Shown here: piece by piece, positions 10,595 to 22,868 of the stretch | How positions within the stretch are numbered: position 1 is the first letter of the stretch | How the letters are laid out: every line of letters starts with the position of its first letter | Source: Patellaria atrata CBS 101060 | Lineage: Eukaryota; Ascomycota; Dothideomycetes; Patellariales; Patellariaceae | Direction: 5' to 3' | Assembly: GCA_010093705.1 (NCBI GenBank) | Contig: MU006117.1 | Span: 77,707-141,706 of the forward strand | DNA length: 64,000 nt | Translations under genes and position numbers: made by a program | Notes under the pieces: generated by a model | Databases searched by the model: none | Seen by the model: only the letters and a program-made list of their open reading frames with translations | What the model was told of the DNA's origin: nothing

Positions 10595-13500
10595 TTACTG
10601 TACTACTTGTCCATCCGGACTTGTAACTTCCATCATTCGTAACCTGGACGGCGATTCCTCAACAACAGGAGCCTTGCTCCTGGAGGTTCTGCCTGTGATA
10701 TTTAACGCCGCTAAATTAGGTATCCCAGTTGGTAGAGACGGTACTTCAATAGCCCGTCGACGACCATGGTCATCATCATCATCATCATCCCTTTTCCCTT
10801 TATCCTCTTCTTTCTTTGCTTTTCCCTTCTCCTCCTGTTCATCGTCTTCTTGCACGAGGTCTGCGCCCGGCAATTCTATATTAGTGACACCCAGTGTTCT
10901 CTTGATATCGTCTAATAAGACCTCCATCGGACAAATGTACGCAAAACACGTCTTATCACACCATGCGAGCACATGCCCGCATACACGTCCTCGCTCATTA
11001 TCTACAACCCAGGCGCCAGAGTCACCGGGGACACCAAGACCCCCTGTGACGACAAAGCTCCTGGCAAAGGTACGACGACGATATATGCGCACCGCACTCA
11101 TCGCGGGGCCAACCACACCCGCTTTCAATCCCGATGTCCGACCAAAGCAATGAACGTCGAGATTTGCTAAGTCCTTCTGCGGAGCAAACTGCACTGGATA
11201 CTCATCCTGATCTGCTGGGTAATGGTGTCTGCAGACCGGGCTTTGGAGTTCTGGGGTAACTCGAGGACGGTGACTTCGGCGCAATAATCTGCCGCCTGCG
11301 ATAAGATTATATGGTTGTAGACGCTTCGGATCTAGTTTCAGTAATGCCCAGTCTATTTCGTGTTTCACTCCATCTCGCGTCCAGCGACGGATACCAGAAG
11401 ATGCGTGAAGATGGCCGAGTGTATTGGAAGTAAGGTGATCCTCATCCCTGTCATCCTGATCTGGAAAGAAATCGTCCTCTACATCATCCAAAGCTGGTTG
11501 CGTAACGATAATGTGGTCGCACTCCCCTGGGGTGTAGCCTGGGATGTCACCTTCCGTGGGAGCTTCCGAGGGGTCGTCACTGTCAGAGTCGTAATCGTCG
11601 GAAAGGTCGACTAGTGAAGATTGGTCGTCATCATCGAATACATGTTCTTCCCCGTCCCACTCGTCCTCTTCATCTGAGATAAAATATGCTTCATCCTCAA
11701 GCTGTAAGCTTGAGCGTGATCCCATTGCCGCGAAATATGGATCAGCATGCTGACGTGCACTCGACCTGGTTATTTCTTCATCGTATTCTTCTTCATCCTC
11801 ACTAGGTGGATCCAACAAATGGTGTACTGTCATTCCATATGGTTCACCGTCAACAAGTATCACACCGCCATAAGACACTGGTGGAAGATGCTTTTCGTCT
11901 ATGTATGCGCCAATAGATGCTCCACACAATGGTCTTTCCTGATAGTATGGATTCAGAGGTCTCAGATCACCCCCTTGTGTGTTGAAGTTTTCCATAGACC
12001 GATGTGGTGGGGGTACCCTTCTCCTACGTTGAGGAAGCTTTGATCTACAAACCTTCCCTTTTCGAACCTTGAGATCAAAGGTTTTCGTGTCATAATTGAG
12101 TTTTTTGTTCAATGCTGCTCTGACCTTCTGTGTAGAAGTGCAAGTAACGAAGATAGTCGGTCGTGCTATAGCTGGTGTTTCGCCCACAGACAGCAGATCT
12201 ATGCTGACAGTTTCAGGAGATGTCTTTAAGGTACGCTCTAAAATCCGCTCAATGTTCGGTAGTAAAGTCTGATGCCACACATCTAAGATAGTCCGAGATA
12301 GTTTGACCGGCTGAATCCGTAGTTTTGATCGTGGACGGATGGTTTCGGATTTGATCTCAATGTGTGACACTTCAGAGACTATTCTACTTTCAATTTGCAG
12401 TGGTTCATCCATAAAATTTTGCTGTGAAGTAAGTTCCGGTGTTTGGGCTTCCGAGCTTCTGCGTAGAAGTCTAGCTCGATAATGTCTCTGGATCAGTACG
12501 ATTTTACGCTTGTATTCAGTAAAGGAAACCCTGCTACTCCTCGAACGCCATGCCTTCTGGATCCTTTCGGCAGCATCTGCTACTTTCTCTTTGTAAAGAG
12601 ACGATAGATCAACTTCCTCTTCGATTGTCTTTACACTGGGGCTTTCATGACCAGAGTGATGCCGTAGGCTGGGGAAGCGATGGTGACGACTTTGTTCATG
12701 GCTCGGGTCTCCGCTCCCATCACGCTTGATTTTAGGCTCTGATTGTGGTTTACCTATTGAATGTAAGGATTTACTCAGTTGGAGTGACGATCTCGTCTTT
12801 AAATATTTACTTACTTGATTGCAATGGAGACGGTCCTGGCTGCTGGCCAGAACGGCGAACTGGGCTTGCCTTCCATGAAGCTGTTGATTCAATTTTCCGC
12901 GCCGACAACGGAGTAGTTGCCCAAGGGTCAGTGAAGGGTATTACTCCGACGCTTTCCGTACTCTCATCTAACATGCAGCATTTCTGTAATCTGAGTATTG
13001 CTTGGTTGTACAGTTGATTGGATGGGTGATCTGCCTTACGGTCTGCAGCCGCAAGACAGTCCTGAACCACTTTCATGTATACAGTACCACATTTTGACGC
13101 CAGTTTCTTTACCCAGGTGTTTTCCACTCTAGCGCGGAAGTTCGCAAGGGTGTACTTAGGTTTGAAAATCTCAATGAGCGGGACCCACAGACCGATTTCG
13201 AGGAGGATAAGTCCCAAAGAATACATGTCGAATCGTGAATTGTAGGAACCACTTCGTGTCCCTTTTGCTCGAGGATCTTCGGGATGCCGATAGATGTTTT
13301 GGGTTTCCGGTGCGGCCGAAGCAGTGTTGAATTCAGAGAAGAGGTCTGGAGAAGAAATGAAAGGTGACCTGACCTCGAAATCTGGATCACGAGGCGCACC
13401 TGGAGACCTTGGAGTCGATCGCTTCTTCTTAAAGAGAATTATATTGCTGCTGTTGACGTCCTGATGGGAGAATTCTTGGCTATGCAACTTGCTGAAAGAT

Positions 13501-14675
13501 ACTGTCAGATTCAGTGCTAAGCGGAACTTTTCTTCCAGAGCCGGAATAGGAGGCGCTATCGTGGAATTTGTAGCATTGAATGATTTCGAGGATGCTTGTA
13601 GGACGCTCAACAATGTGACCGGGCGCAACTCATCCGACCGTTTAGAAGCATCTGCAGGTCCATTATACACAAACTTTGGTAATTCATATACTAATCCGTA
13701 ACGAGGTTGCTTGGGATCTTCGAAGTAACCCGCGCAGTTCAAAGTTCCATATGTGTTATTTTCTGCACCCACTTTTGCACGGCTCAGGTAAATTAAAAGA
13801 GCATTGAGTCGTTTTTGATCGGGCTGAATAAGCGTCTCTCTGTAGACAGGATCGAAGTCGGCATACTCGACAAGGACAGGAGTAGTGATCTGTTTACTCC
13901 CGTCCGACTTCCAGGGGTTAGTGGAGGTATGTGACTGGCGCAAGCGTCCGAGGACTCGAGCAGATGATGGTGCTCCGACAGTCTCATAAGGAGGTGGCTC
14001 CTCTTCGGGCAAGTCAAGACTGAAAAGGTCGATTTTCGGAATTGGTTGGATATCCAAAGTCGAGTGACCAGTAGAGCTAGTGCTGGGATTAACAAGCGTT
14101 ATGTCGGATTCGCTGTACTCCCGATGGAAGAATATTGGCTTAGTAGGATTGACGGTAAGAGAAGGTTTCCGGCCAGGAGCAGGCTCCGATTTGGGTGAAT
14201 AGGGATTCTGGTTAAAACCACCCCTTTCTTTAGACAGACTGTAGAGTGTGTCGTTAGATGTAATCAATTGCTTTAACAAGTCCTCGTATCTTGAACGGTC
14301 CGCCGCTGACCAAGGTCGATCGTTGTCTGAAAAGGACGCAGCCTTTTCTGAAGCTGCTTTCCTTGATATCGATGGATCATCGGCGGATTGTATTCTTTCG
14401 GCTTCTTCGACAACTTCTTTGATCGTCTGCAAGACGCTGGTAACCGTCTTAGTCAGATGTGCCCGTTCAACAGACTCATCGATGTGGTTACTGCTATCAG
14501 TCCATGCCAATCCCCAGGCTACCAATCTATCTTTCTCGATGCGATACTTGCGATGCAATGCGCTCAGTTCCGGTACATCTTGAACTTTTGATTCCTTGGC
14601 GATGATGTCGCAAGATTGCTTCGCATCAGTATAGAGATTCGTAAGCCCACCAGGTCGTACACTATACGATTCCAT
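10595..14675 (-). CDS. HeLo-like / degenerate kinase / IQ / trypsin-like protease multidomain protein
   Basis: Exon 1 is 14675-12815, the intron 12814-12754 (GTAAGT...AATAG, 61 nt, phase 1) and exon 2 12753-10595, giving 1339 aa. Residues about 1-100 resemble the helical HeLo (prion-inhibition and propagation) region, for example KYRIEKDRLVAWGLAW, but lack the usual glycine-rich hydrophobic first helix. Residues about 270-560 are a kinase-like fold keeping a catalytic-loop HQD (404-406, HQDVNSSNIIL) and FDMYSLGLILLEIG, but with no recognisable VAIK lysine or DFG, so probably inactive. An IQ-type calmodulin-binding stretch lies near 682-714. The C-terminus (about 910-1245) looks like a chymotrypsin-fold protease: YGMTVHHLL (His 931 or 932), DWALLKL (Asp 1088) and GVPGDSGAWV (Ser 1199), with a very acidic insert between His and Asp. 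HeLo-kinase proteins belong to fungal programmed-death and incompatibility families; the protease fusion suggests a proteolytic output. Function is inferred only. Confidence 0.85.
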
Positions 14676-17600
14676 TGATCAATGACGACCCCAACAACGA
14701 CGAAAGGTGGTTTTACGATGGCGACAACAAAATTATATATTATTGTATGTTAGAATAAAAAAGGAGTATGTCTAGTTAGTAACAGAATCCGGGGAGGAAC
14801 TAGCAGGGACGGCAGGATAGATAATAGGGAAAGTTTGGGGGCTAAAATGAACGAACTCTTGGGGGCCAATTCCTGTTGCCTGGTGATGCGCGTCTGTAAG
14901 TACCGTAACCGAATGCCCACATGTCGCATGCGATGTGTGCGAGCAAGGGGGGGTGTGCGACAACTCTCTCGGTTCACACCTTTTTTAGGCGGTTGGAAGC
15001 CCCGTACTCCGTATAATCCCCTTCACTTGATCCAACTTCCCAGGGGCGGAGCAAACTCGTGTGCTGTCGGGGTCCAGCCAACCCGGTCAGCTTAAAACCA
15101 AAGCCTCAGGTTTCAGGCCGCTTACCCTTGTTCCCTTTGTGTTTCCTACCTCCCAAACTCTCCCTTTCATATAAATGAGGCTGTGCTGCCTGCAGCAAGC
15201 GACAACAAAACGTGTCTTTCCCCATTTTCCAGCTTCGGTGGTCGCGATATATGACGGTGTGTGACCTTGACGTCGCCTTCCAGAGATCTTTACCTATGAA
15301 ACCTCCGAGCGAATCGTGCATAAAGTACTTGTAAGGTACGGAATGTAACACATCGCGAGCACTTGGAGGTTTCTGTCCAGTGAAGAGTTTAATTTCTTGA
15401 GGTTATATCCAACATCAATACTTATGCCTGTGTCATTATCAGGCACGGTCAGATTTCATTCGTGGCTGAAGTTTCTATAGTAATAGTCCTCGTTGAATAC
15501 ATCCCATAATATCTTCATCCCAGCTAGTCAGCCTATCAACGTCATCTTCAATCTAATACCGGTGGATGGCCAAGTTTGTCCTTACATCTTGATATGTCTA
15601 GGCTCCAGAAAAATAACATTGGTTATCGTCATGTATGTTTTGGTCTGCTGATGTACGGGTACCCCTTTAACGTTAAAAGATCGTTACGCCTCACTGCTTC
15701 CAGGAAGATACGGATTGGTACGGCGGTGACACTTTATCAGCTAGGCCGACTTACAATACAGCTAGATGAGTCAATCTCTCCTTTGCAGTCACCTAAAGGA
15801 GTCCTATCAAGTTTATCAGGCGCAAGCAAAATATCGAGGATTTTGTTTTTAGCAATTCCAGTCTGCCATCAAAAATTCTATTCATGTCATTCTTGTAAAG
15901 GAGTATAAATCTCGGAAATGACTCATTTCAGTGTAATGATGCCTTCTACATCATGTTATTGTTGTCAATGTTCAAATGTCATCGTTGTTTCCCAGGATGC
16001 TATTTCTCCGATCTTCGCAAGTCTTCTAGTAGCCCATTGTTCTTATGGTCCTCTGCTTGCGGCTATATTGCATAGTTTCTGTATGAACCTTGGAAACCAA
16101 TACATCATGGAAACAAGAAAAGTTACCTAACAGACGATCTGAGGGTGTTGCAAGGCCAGAAAGTATGGACGATCTCCGCAGACCAACACAAGAGGGAGGC
16201 CAGTATAGCCCTGATTCTCTTTCCTCCAGACCACTTATCAGAACTGAAACGACAGAGCTGTATGTTAGTAGTACCCTCCCGGGGTCCATGAAGGCGATGG
16301 TACGGATCGGTATTGCTCGAGATTCACATAGAAATTCAACTGTTGAGTCGATTACAAAATACCGCTCGTTACGTCTTTTGGATTACAGAAACAATATCCA
16401 ACACGAACCAGTATAATCCGCCCAGAACTTGTTTAAGCAAGATAGATCATGTTCATGAAGTCGTATGCTACCCAATGGCTGCGACATGGCTCGCGTTTGC
16501 CTGGCTTGGTATGATTACGTATGTGCAATAGTACGACGGTCTTCTATTAGGCAAAGTCTCCTTCAGAGAACTATTGTGCGATGTGCAGAGCACGGTAATC
16601 ACACAGTTAAGCTTCTTGATTCCTCTCAATGTGCTTAGGAACAATAACTAAGCCCTTGACAATCGGAAAATTCAAATAATAATAGGTTGTTGACGGGGCG
16701 CATCCCTTGACAATGTTTGCTTGAGCAGTTCCATGGCGGATAGCATCCATCCGTACCATCAGTTAGTATTCTCCAAATCAAAATTCCATTACAAATCTAT
16801 AGGATAGGATAGAAGAAGCCGATAGTATCATAACAATGATAAGAATAGCAGTATTTGTGAGCGAGACGCCAGCGTGAATTATCGTTTTAGGTTGGCGCCG
16901 CGAAAACGATGGTGCGCAACGGCTTCCAGGGGGTTCCTTGAGCTCCGGCGATGACATACCCATGTGGCGGTGCTAGGTCGCGTTTATTCCGCCCTCATCT
17001 GCTCTGCGAACCATCTATCTAACAACAGCTCGCTCCTTCTACTAAGCATGAGGGCCTTGTAAAGCTTTAATATCCCGTAAGGCCGATTAATTCCTTGTTA
17101 CTATTTGTTGATATTCATCATTTAGGCAGCTCTGTGGGATGAAATCTATAATCATTCCTTCACCTCCTTCATCGCTTACCCTGTCACGGGCTCACAGCTT
17201 CTCCTACTATAAAAACGCCTCAGTTGGACAGCCTCCCAATTGACCGGATTATCTTGGCTCGAAGTCTTCAATCGAGACAAATATAAGGCTTTGCGAACTC
17301 CTACCATTGCGGCCCAGGGCAAATATATCTCAAAGCCCTTGCACCGCTCTGAACTAACATCGTAGTATCAGTTCCTCCAGCCCGTAAGATAAAACAAGGC
17401 ATTAAGTTCGTGAGGTAGCCTTTTCTTTGCTTTTACAAGGCTTATATCCTGTTAGGTTCGAATTACTGATGCATATACACCGCGTGTACGGTCCGGTCAC
17501 TGTACCATTATTAGGGCGGTTTTAACATTCAGTTGCTGTACAGTACATTGTGTTAAAATCCTTGCTTAAAGGAGAAATCTGGTGAGCTATGACAAGAATG

Positions 17601-19143
17601 GAGAGATGTGTGAGTGGATCTTCATCATTTCTTCATTAATCTAATACCTCAACTGTTCGTAAAACGTTTTCTCTCGTTCGTCGCGAAGGATGTCTCCGTT
17701 TCCAATAACGTTTCACGCGTCGTAAATGATCAGTATTTGCACCTGATAATGGCCGACTAAACTTCCCATAAATTTCGACGAGATTTTCTCCCTTCCATAG
17801 CTTGCCCTTACTTCTCCTGTCATTCTCTCTCTCTAGAAACTTCTGAACTAGACAATCACCAGCAGGTTTGCCCTCAAAAAGAGATGTAAACAGCGTTCTC
17901 TTCCTTATGGTCCGTTTTTTGTTCGATTTCTCAGAGCTATCATTTGTAAAGATTCTTGCAGCTTTACTCGGGCTTTTTCAAGATGTTGGCCGGTCTATTT
18001 TCCCTCCACGCAGGATATGTACATCGCTATGAAGAATAGAGTAATTGTATACCGGAGACTGAACTTGCCCCGGTTTAGTTATTAACTGGTGAGTATAGCA
18101 ATGCGCATGTTTCGGAACGTACCTGAAATAGACTCGTCCATTCTCTACCACCGTCGGACCTAGTAATCTCAATTTCGTGGGCTTACTCGATCCCGGAGCG
18201 TGGGAAGTTGAGTTGAAGGTTGTAACTATAGTGCATTACCGGATAATCAGAGGTTGTCGAAGCTTGTATAGTATTTCGTCGTGTTGATCGCTTTTCTCGA
18301 AGTCGGTTCTGAGGAATGATTGAATATGTTGGAGGGTGAGAGAAAATGAGTAGATATTACTGTCGCAGTTTATTTTGCAATCAGTAAGTATCACGATACT
18401 TTGAAGATAATTTCCGGTTTGAAATAGTTCGGTTCTGTCGCTGAAAAGATGGTAACGAAATCCAGCAACCATGGGTCTATTAGCCAGATTTCTGAACATA
18501 GAATGCTCCCGTTCTATCAAAGTTGATGAATAGAGGCTGCATTACGCTACCATCAACGAGTAACGTTCAAGAAGGAGGGCTTCCATCGAGGACCCCATCA
18601 CTCTCTCTTCTAAGAGACTTCTGGGCATATTGTACAGTCGCGCCTGAGACGTCTGCGACTTCGGTCTTCTCGGCAACCGGACCCTAAATGGCCTCGTTGC
18701 GCACATAGCAACTCCAATGTATCGACTGCTGGGGTTGAATAAAGAGTCAAAATCGACAATACGCCGTCGTACATATGAAGAGCTACAGCAAGCGACGAGT
18801 ACCAACAGCCAGAGGATGCAAGAAACAAACGACGCACCAAGATCAAAGTACAGACCTTTCAATTTAAAACTAATCGCAGCATAAGAACACACATTATCCA
18901 AACGCCCATATCCGATCCTTGTGGAGAACGACCAAATTGACCACGGAGAGTCCGCATCTACATCGCGTATTACACCGTAGACAGTGAATATATCAACCCT
19001 GATCACATATTTCGCCTTGGTTCTATTGCGTCACTTCGATTACCAGAACTATCACAGTACCACAACACCAATACCCATCTGCAATGTTTATTCATGTCTA
19101 AGATCCCATCTTCATCTGTCCGCCACCCCTCATGGCACCTTTA
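14676..19143. other. Gene-poor region
   Basis: About 4.5 kb with only short overlapping frames on both strands and no family motif. Two leftward frames have a hydrophobic segment: 16778-16963 (LTNTAILIIVMILSASSIL) and 18542-19006 (FVSCILWLLVLVACC followed by YVRRR). They could be remnants of membrane-protein genes, but neither has supporting motifs; the second lacks an ATG at its upstream end. Nothing else can be supported. Confidence 0.4.
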
Positions 19144-19362
19144 TCACATTAGCATCTTTTTGACCCATTCGGACTGACGTAAATGCGACTCACTTCTGAA
19201 CATCTTCTGCTCCTCCGTCATTTCAAAACTCTTTTTCTGTTTTTGTCCCTTTTCGATTAGGGAGAGGTCACTGGACGTGCTGGCGACAGAGTAGATTGAG
19301 GTTGTAGGTGTCTTCTTAGGGGAGGAGCTGGCAACAGAAGTTCCGGTAGAGTTAGAAGGCAT
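19144..19362 (-). CDS. Small hypothetical protein, 72 aa
   Basis: A single-exon frame from ATG 19362 to TGA 19144. The N-terminal half is Ser/Thr/Pro-rich and low in complexity; the C-terminal half is charged and helical (KSFEMTEEQKMFRSESHLRQ, then SEWVKKMLM). The contrast between a disordered head and a compact charged tail, and the lack of rare codons, suggest a real gene, but I recognise no family. There is no signal peptide or membrane segment. A three-unit TATAAA-bearing repeat lies about 190 bp upstream, pointing away from this gene. Confidence 0.5.
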   Translation of the reverse strand: MPSNSTGTSVASSSPKKTPTTSIYSVASTSSDLSLIEKGQKQKKSFEMTEEQKMFRSESHLRQSEWVKKMLM

Positions 19363-19546
19363 TGTTGTAGGTTGGAAGAGTGAGAGTTATGTGGTTGTCA
19401 GGTGTTCAATATCTTTGGGTTTCAATGAATTCGTAGCCTTTGTGCTGGCGAGGAAACTGGGTAAAAGCGTTCAGGAGGTGATTTGAATGGAATCGGCGGA
19501 TTCGACAGATGATAGAGTTCAGGAGTTTAATTGAGTCAAGTTAAGT

Positions 19547-19588
19547 GGTATAAAAAAGGTGGTATAAAAAAGGCGGTATAAAAAAGGT
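19547..19588. repeat. Three perfect 14-bp tandem units carrying TATAAAA
   Basis: The unit GGTATAAAAAAGGY occurs three times back to back (19547-19560, 19561-19574, 19575-19588), with only the last base varying. On the plus strand each unit contains a TATAAAA box. No rightward gene is recognised downstream, so a promoter role is unproven. Confidence 0.9.
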
Positions 19589-22500
19589 ATCGTAGAGCTA
19601 GTATAATTATTCTGTAGTAAATTGTGCTTCGATCTCTTATCTCATATGTGAATTTCTAGTGTCTGCCTGATTCACATCCCTTATATACCTTCCCCCCAAT
19701 GCAACCGCAGCTCTAAAATCCCCCAAATCCGTACTCCGCATCCTGACTAATACACAATCCTATAATCACCGCAAACCGAACCAACCCGTAGCAAACGCAA
19801 GGCGATAATCAATACGTACCTTCGCACGTATGCCTTTCGCAGCCTTACGACCCTACTTACGGAATCAACGCACGTCGGAGCTCGGCCAAGGTCACGGAAT
19901 GGATGCCGGAGCTCGCTTGTAGAACCAATGCTCTGCGATACCTACAGCTCTAGCTCTCTCTCGACACCTCACCCTTGCACTCGCTTGCATAACAAACTCC
20001 AGGTCACCGACTTCGACGATCGTCAACTACGCAGTTTGCGTGCGGTGACTCATCTAAACGGCGTGTTGACGCGGTGTGCACGCGTTGGACTACGCATGTA
20101 CTCCGTAGAACTAGTTCGAAGTGTGGGGTGGAGATCAGATACGGATGGGATTATTTTTGGGATGCGGTATTCGCCCTTTGAGGGATTGTGTGGTGGAGGA
20201 TCTGGGATTCTGCGGCGTCCATTATTACTGTACTCCATCTGCGAAGCCCTGAGGGATTGACTTGTTGGAAGCATGCGAAATTCCACTTGTGTGGGGTATA
20301 GGTCTATCTGATGAAAATGCTCGCGGCGTGGAGAGCGATTTTAATATGATGAAATGGCGCGTAGTGCGGTTGTATTATTCTAGGGATGGTAGGTCTGGAA
20401 GAGGAGACTCTCCGACACTTCTGATGGGAAGAGTTGTTGGTATGGTAGGAAGAGTCGGTGAGGTGAGTTCTGTTTACTGCAGTTCTATGTTATGATGCCT
20501 ACTTTATTTATTAGCTTTCTCTTGCAGATGAACATGGGTCTTTTAGTTCAAGACCTAGATTTTTTCTATCCTTTTGCTCTGTTTTGTCTCTGCGATTCCA
20601 AATTATCAATTTATTCTTTACTAGGTTGGAGCGTCCAATACCACCTTTTTAGTTTCCTACTCTAAGTCATATATCTGGTTTCAGTTTTGATTCAAACAGG
20701 TTCCTAAACGTCTCGTTACGGGATAGGGATTTTAAATCAGCACGCCTACTTGTAAACGCCTGTTGTTGTTTCTGGCTAGGCTGTTCTTTCGAATGTCTCA
20801 GTTTCCTCTCGAATTAGCACGTATTTACAGGGTGTTCTTCGACCCTGCTCTTTCTCTCAACCCCCAATGTAGTAGTACTGAGCGCGAGCTACACTTCTAG
20901 TTCACTCTCTTGTACGTCAGATTCATGACCCCTCAATCCGCGAACGTTTCTACCATGAGATGTAGAAATATCCTCTGCTTTCTCGTAGTCTTTTGTGCTA
21001 TCTAATTAGTTTTGATCGCCCCCAGGGCTAAAGGAAAACAGACCTCTCTTGAAAAAACCTCATCCTAGCGAAAGATACGTTGCTCTGAGGGCGGTCAGAC
21101 CAGATACCAGGAAATCCAAATTGAGCATATAGGCCGAAAGCCTTGACCCTTATCTTGAAACTGTTCATGCAGATCGTAAGAATGTGCAATTTAGTTGGAC
21201 AATCGCATCTACAACAACGCGAGGATTTCGTAACAGCCTTGGATTAACGTACAACCCCACATACATGGTAATTATGTTTGCACATTCTCACCGCTAGCGA
21301 GTGGAATAGAGCTTGATGCAATGTGGGACGTTGATTGCGCCGATCCAGTATGGAGCATATCTAGTCATACCGTAGGCGGCTCGCGCCATTGTTTCGAGGC
21401 GTCCCCATTCTAATCAGGAAGGATTGACCAACAGAAGCCAAGTATACGAAGACGGATATTAAAAGATGGAACCCATATGAGAGAATCACATGCATTACGA
21501 AAAGATTGAGGACGCCATTGAAGTGATAGTTCATCCAACCGAAGTACACGGGGATGATCCCCCACCGCAGACTATGTTACGGGAACTATACGTTATCAAA
21601 AGCTCCTGTCCGTATCCGCAATTGTGGCGGATAAAACAGCAGTCGATTTGAGCCACAGCATACGGGGAGCATCAAGTCCTGTGGTATAGAGATCTCGTCT
21701 CTATGACATTTCCCGGCGTGGTTAATCCCAATGAACACATAGCTCTCCGCGCTCATCCATAAGTTTAGGCAGCTAGCCTCTCATACAGCTACTCTACAGC
21801 ATCCGACTTCCCCGCAGAGATCCGAGCAATCGTATAATATGACCGAATCCGCAGTATGGCTGACCTGTACGGGCCACGAGAATACCAGAATAGGGTATGT
21901 TCAACGGTACACCGATGTCTGTTCACCGAATGTACAGCAATGTATTCCGGATGTGCATAGATTTAGGGAAAATATATATACCCTCCGTACGCTGCTAGGC
22001 TGCTAGGAAATACAGTCACAGTAACGGATGACCCATTACCTTAGCTTCGGGCGTCGAACAGGTACCTTACCTTGTAACACCCAACCACATACCACCCGAT
22101 AATTAGCACCTGACCCAAACTCCCGTCAACCCTCCCACTATCTTACCTTTAGTTCATCCCCGTCCTGTCCGAAGTCCCAAAGTCCTCCCTACCGTTCCCA
22201 CCCGACCAGAACCCGCGTAACCTACCCGCAGCATGCCTGCCTTAAACCCCCCCCCCTCCTTCCGAACCGGGAAGTCGACCCAGGACCCCGAGGAAGGAGG
22301 GCGGCTGTAGCAAAACTTCCATTGGACGGATAGAGAACCCTAAGGGGTTAGTAAGATAGAGATGGGACCGGTAAGGTACCGTGAGGGGGATTGGGTAAGG
22401 GAAGATAAGAGCGTCCAATCTATCTCATGTACCTTCGATCACGTTTGTCTGTTTGGGAAGAAAGTAAGGTGGGAGGTTAACTCGATTACCTCCCTTACCT

Positions 22501-22868
22501 CCACTTGTTCGATGTTCGGTGCGGATTGGGTTCGAGCTAAGGTCACCGTGACTCGATTCCGTGCCGTTGAGGTGTGCTTTGCTTTGCTCCCATTGTTTAC
22601 AGGATAGGTATTGAGGTTGGTTACCCAATTACATGGGTAGGATGAGTGTATTGATGGAATAGAGAAGTTGGAGTATGGTCTATGACTCAGTAAGTCAGTG
22701 TATGAGAAATTACCAATTGAGAAAGGGTATTATTCAACAGAAGAGTAGACGAGATATTGCAATATTAATATTTACATCTATCAATGTATCAAGATATCCA
22801 TCTATAAACTCCATCGCTAATCCTAGCAAGCATTCTAGAGACCTCATTCCCGCATCACCACTCGTCCT
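19589..22868. other. Gene-poor region
   Basis: About 3.3 kb without a supportable gene. Frames at 19928-20260 and 20050-20286 are opposite-strand overlaps with no motif. A leftward frame at 21361-21549 (FNGVLNLFVMHVILSYGFH) is hydrophobic but isolated. A C-rich tract lies near 22245-22260. No repeat structure is evident by eye. Confidence 0.4.

Noticed and set aside
10674-11153. Rightward frame opposite the protease domain
   Set aside because: Low-complexity Ser/Pro translation caused by the Asp/Lys-rich codons on the other strand.
15576-15908. 110-codon rightward frame
   Set aside because: No domain, no splice partner, composition like random AT-rich sequence.
17440-17480. GGTTCGAATTA motif resembling a tRNA T-loop
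   Set aside because: No acceptor or anticodon stem can be paired around it.
18542-19006. 154-codon leftward frame with one hydrophobic segment
   Set aside because: No ATG at its start, no recognisable family, and no continuation; at most a remnant.
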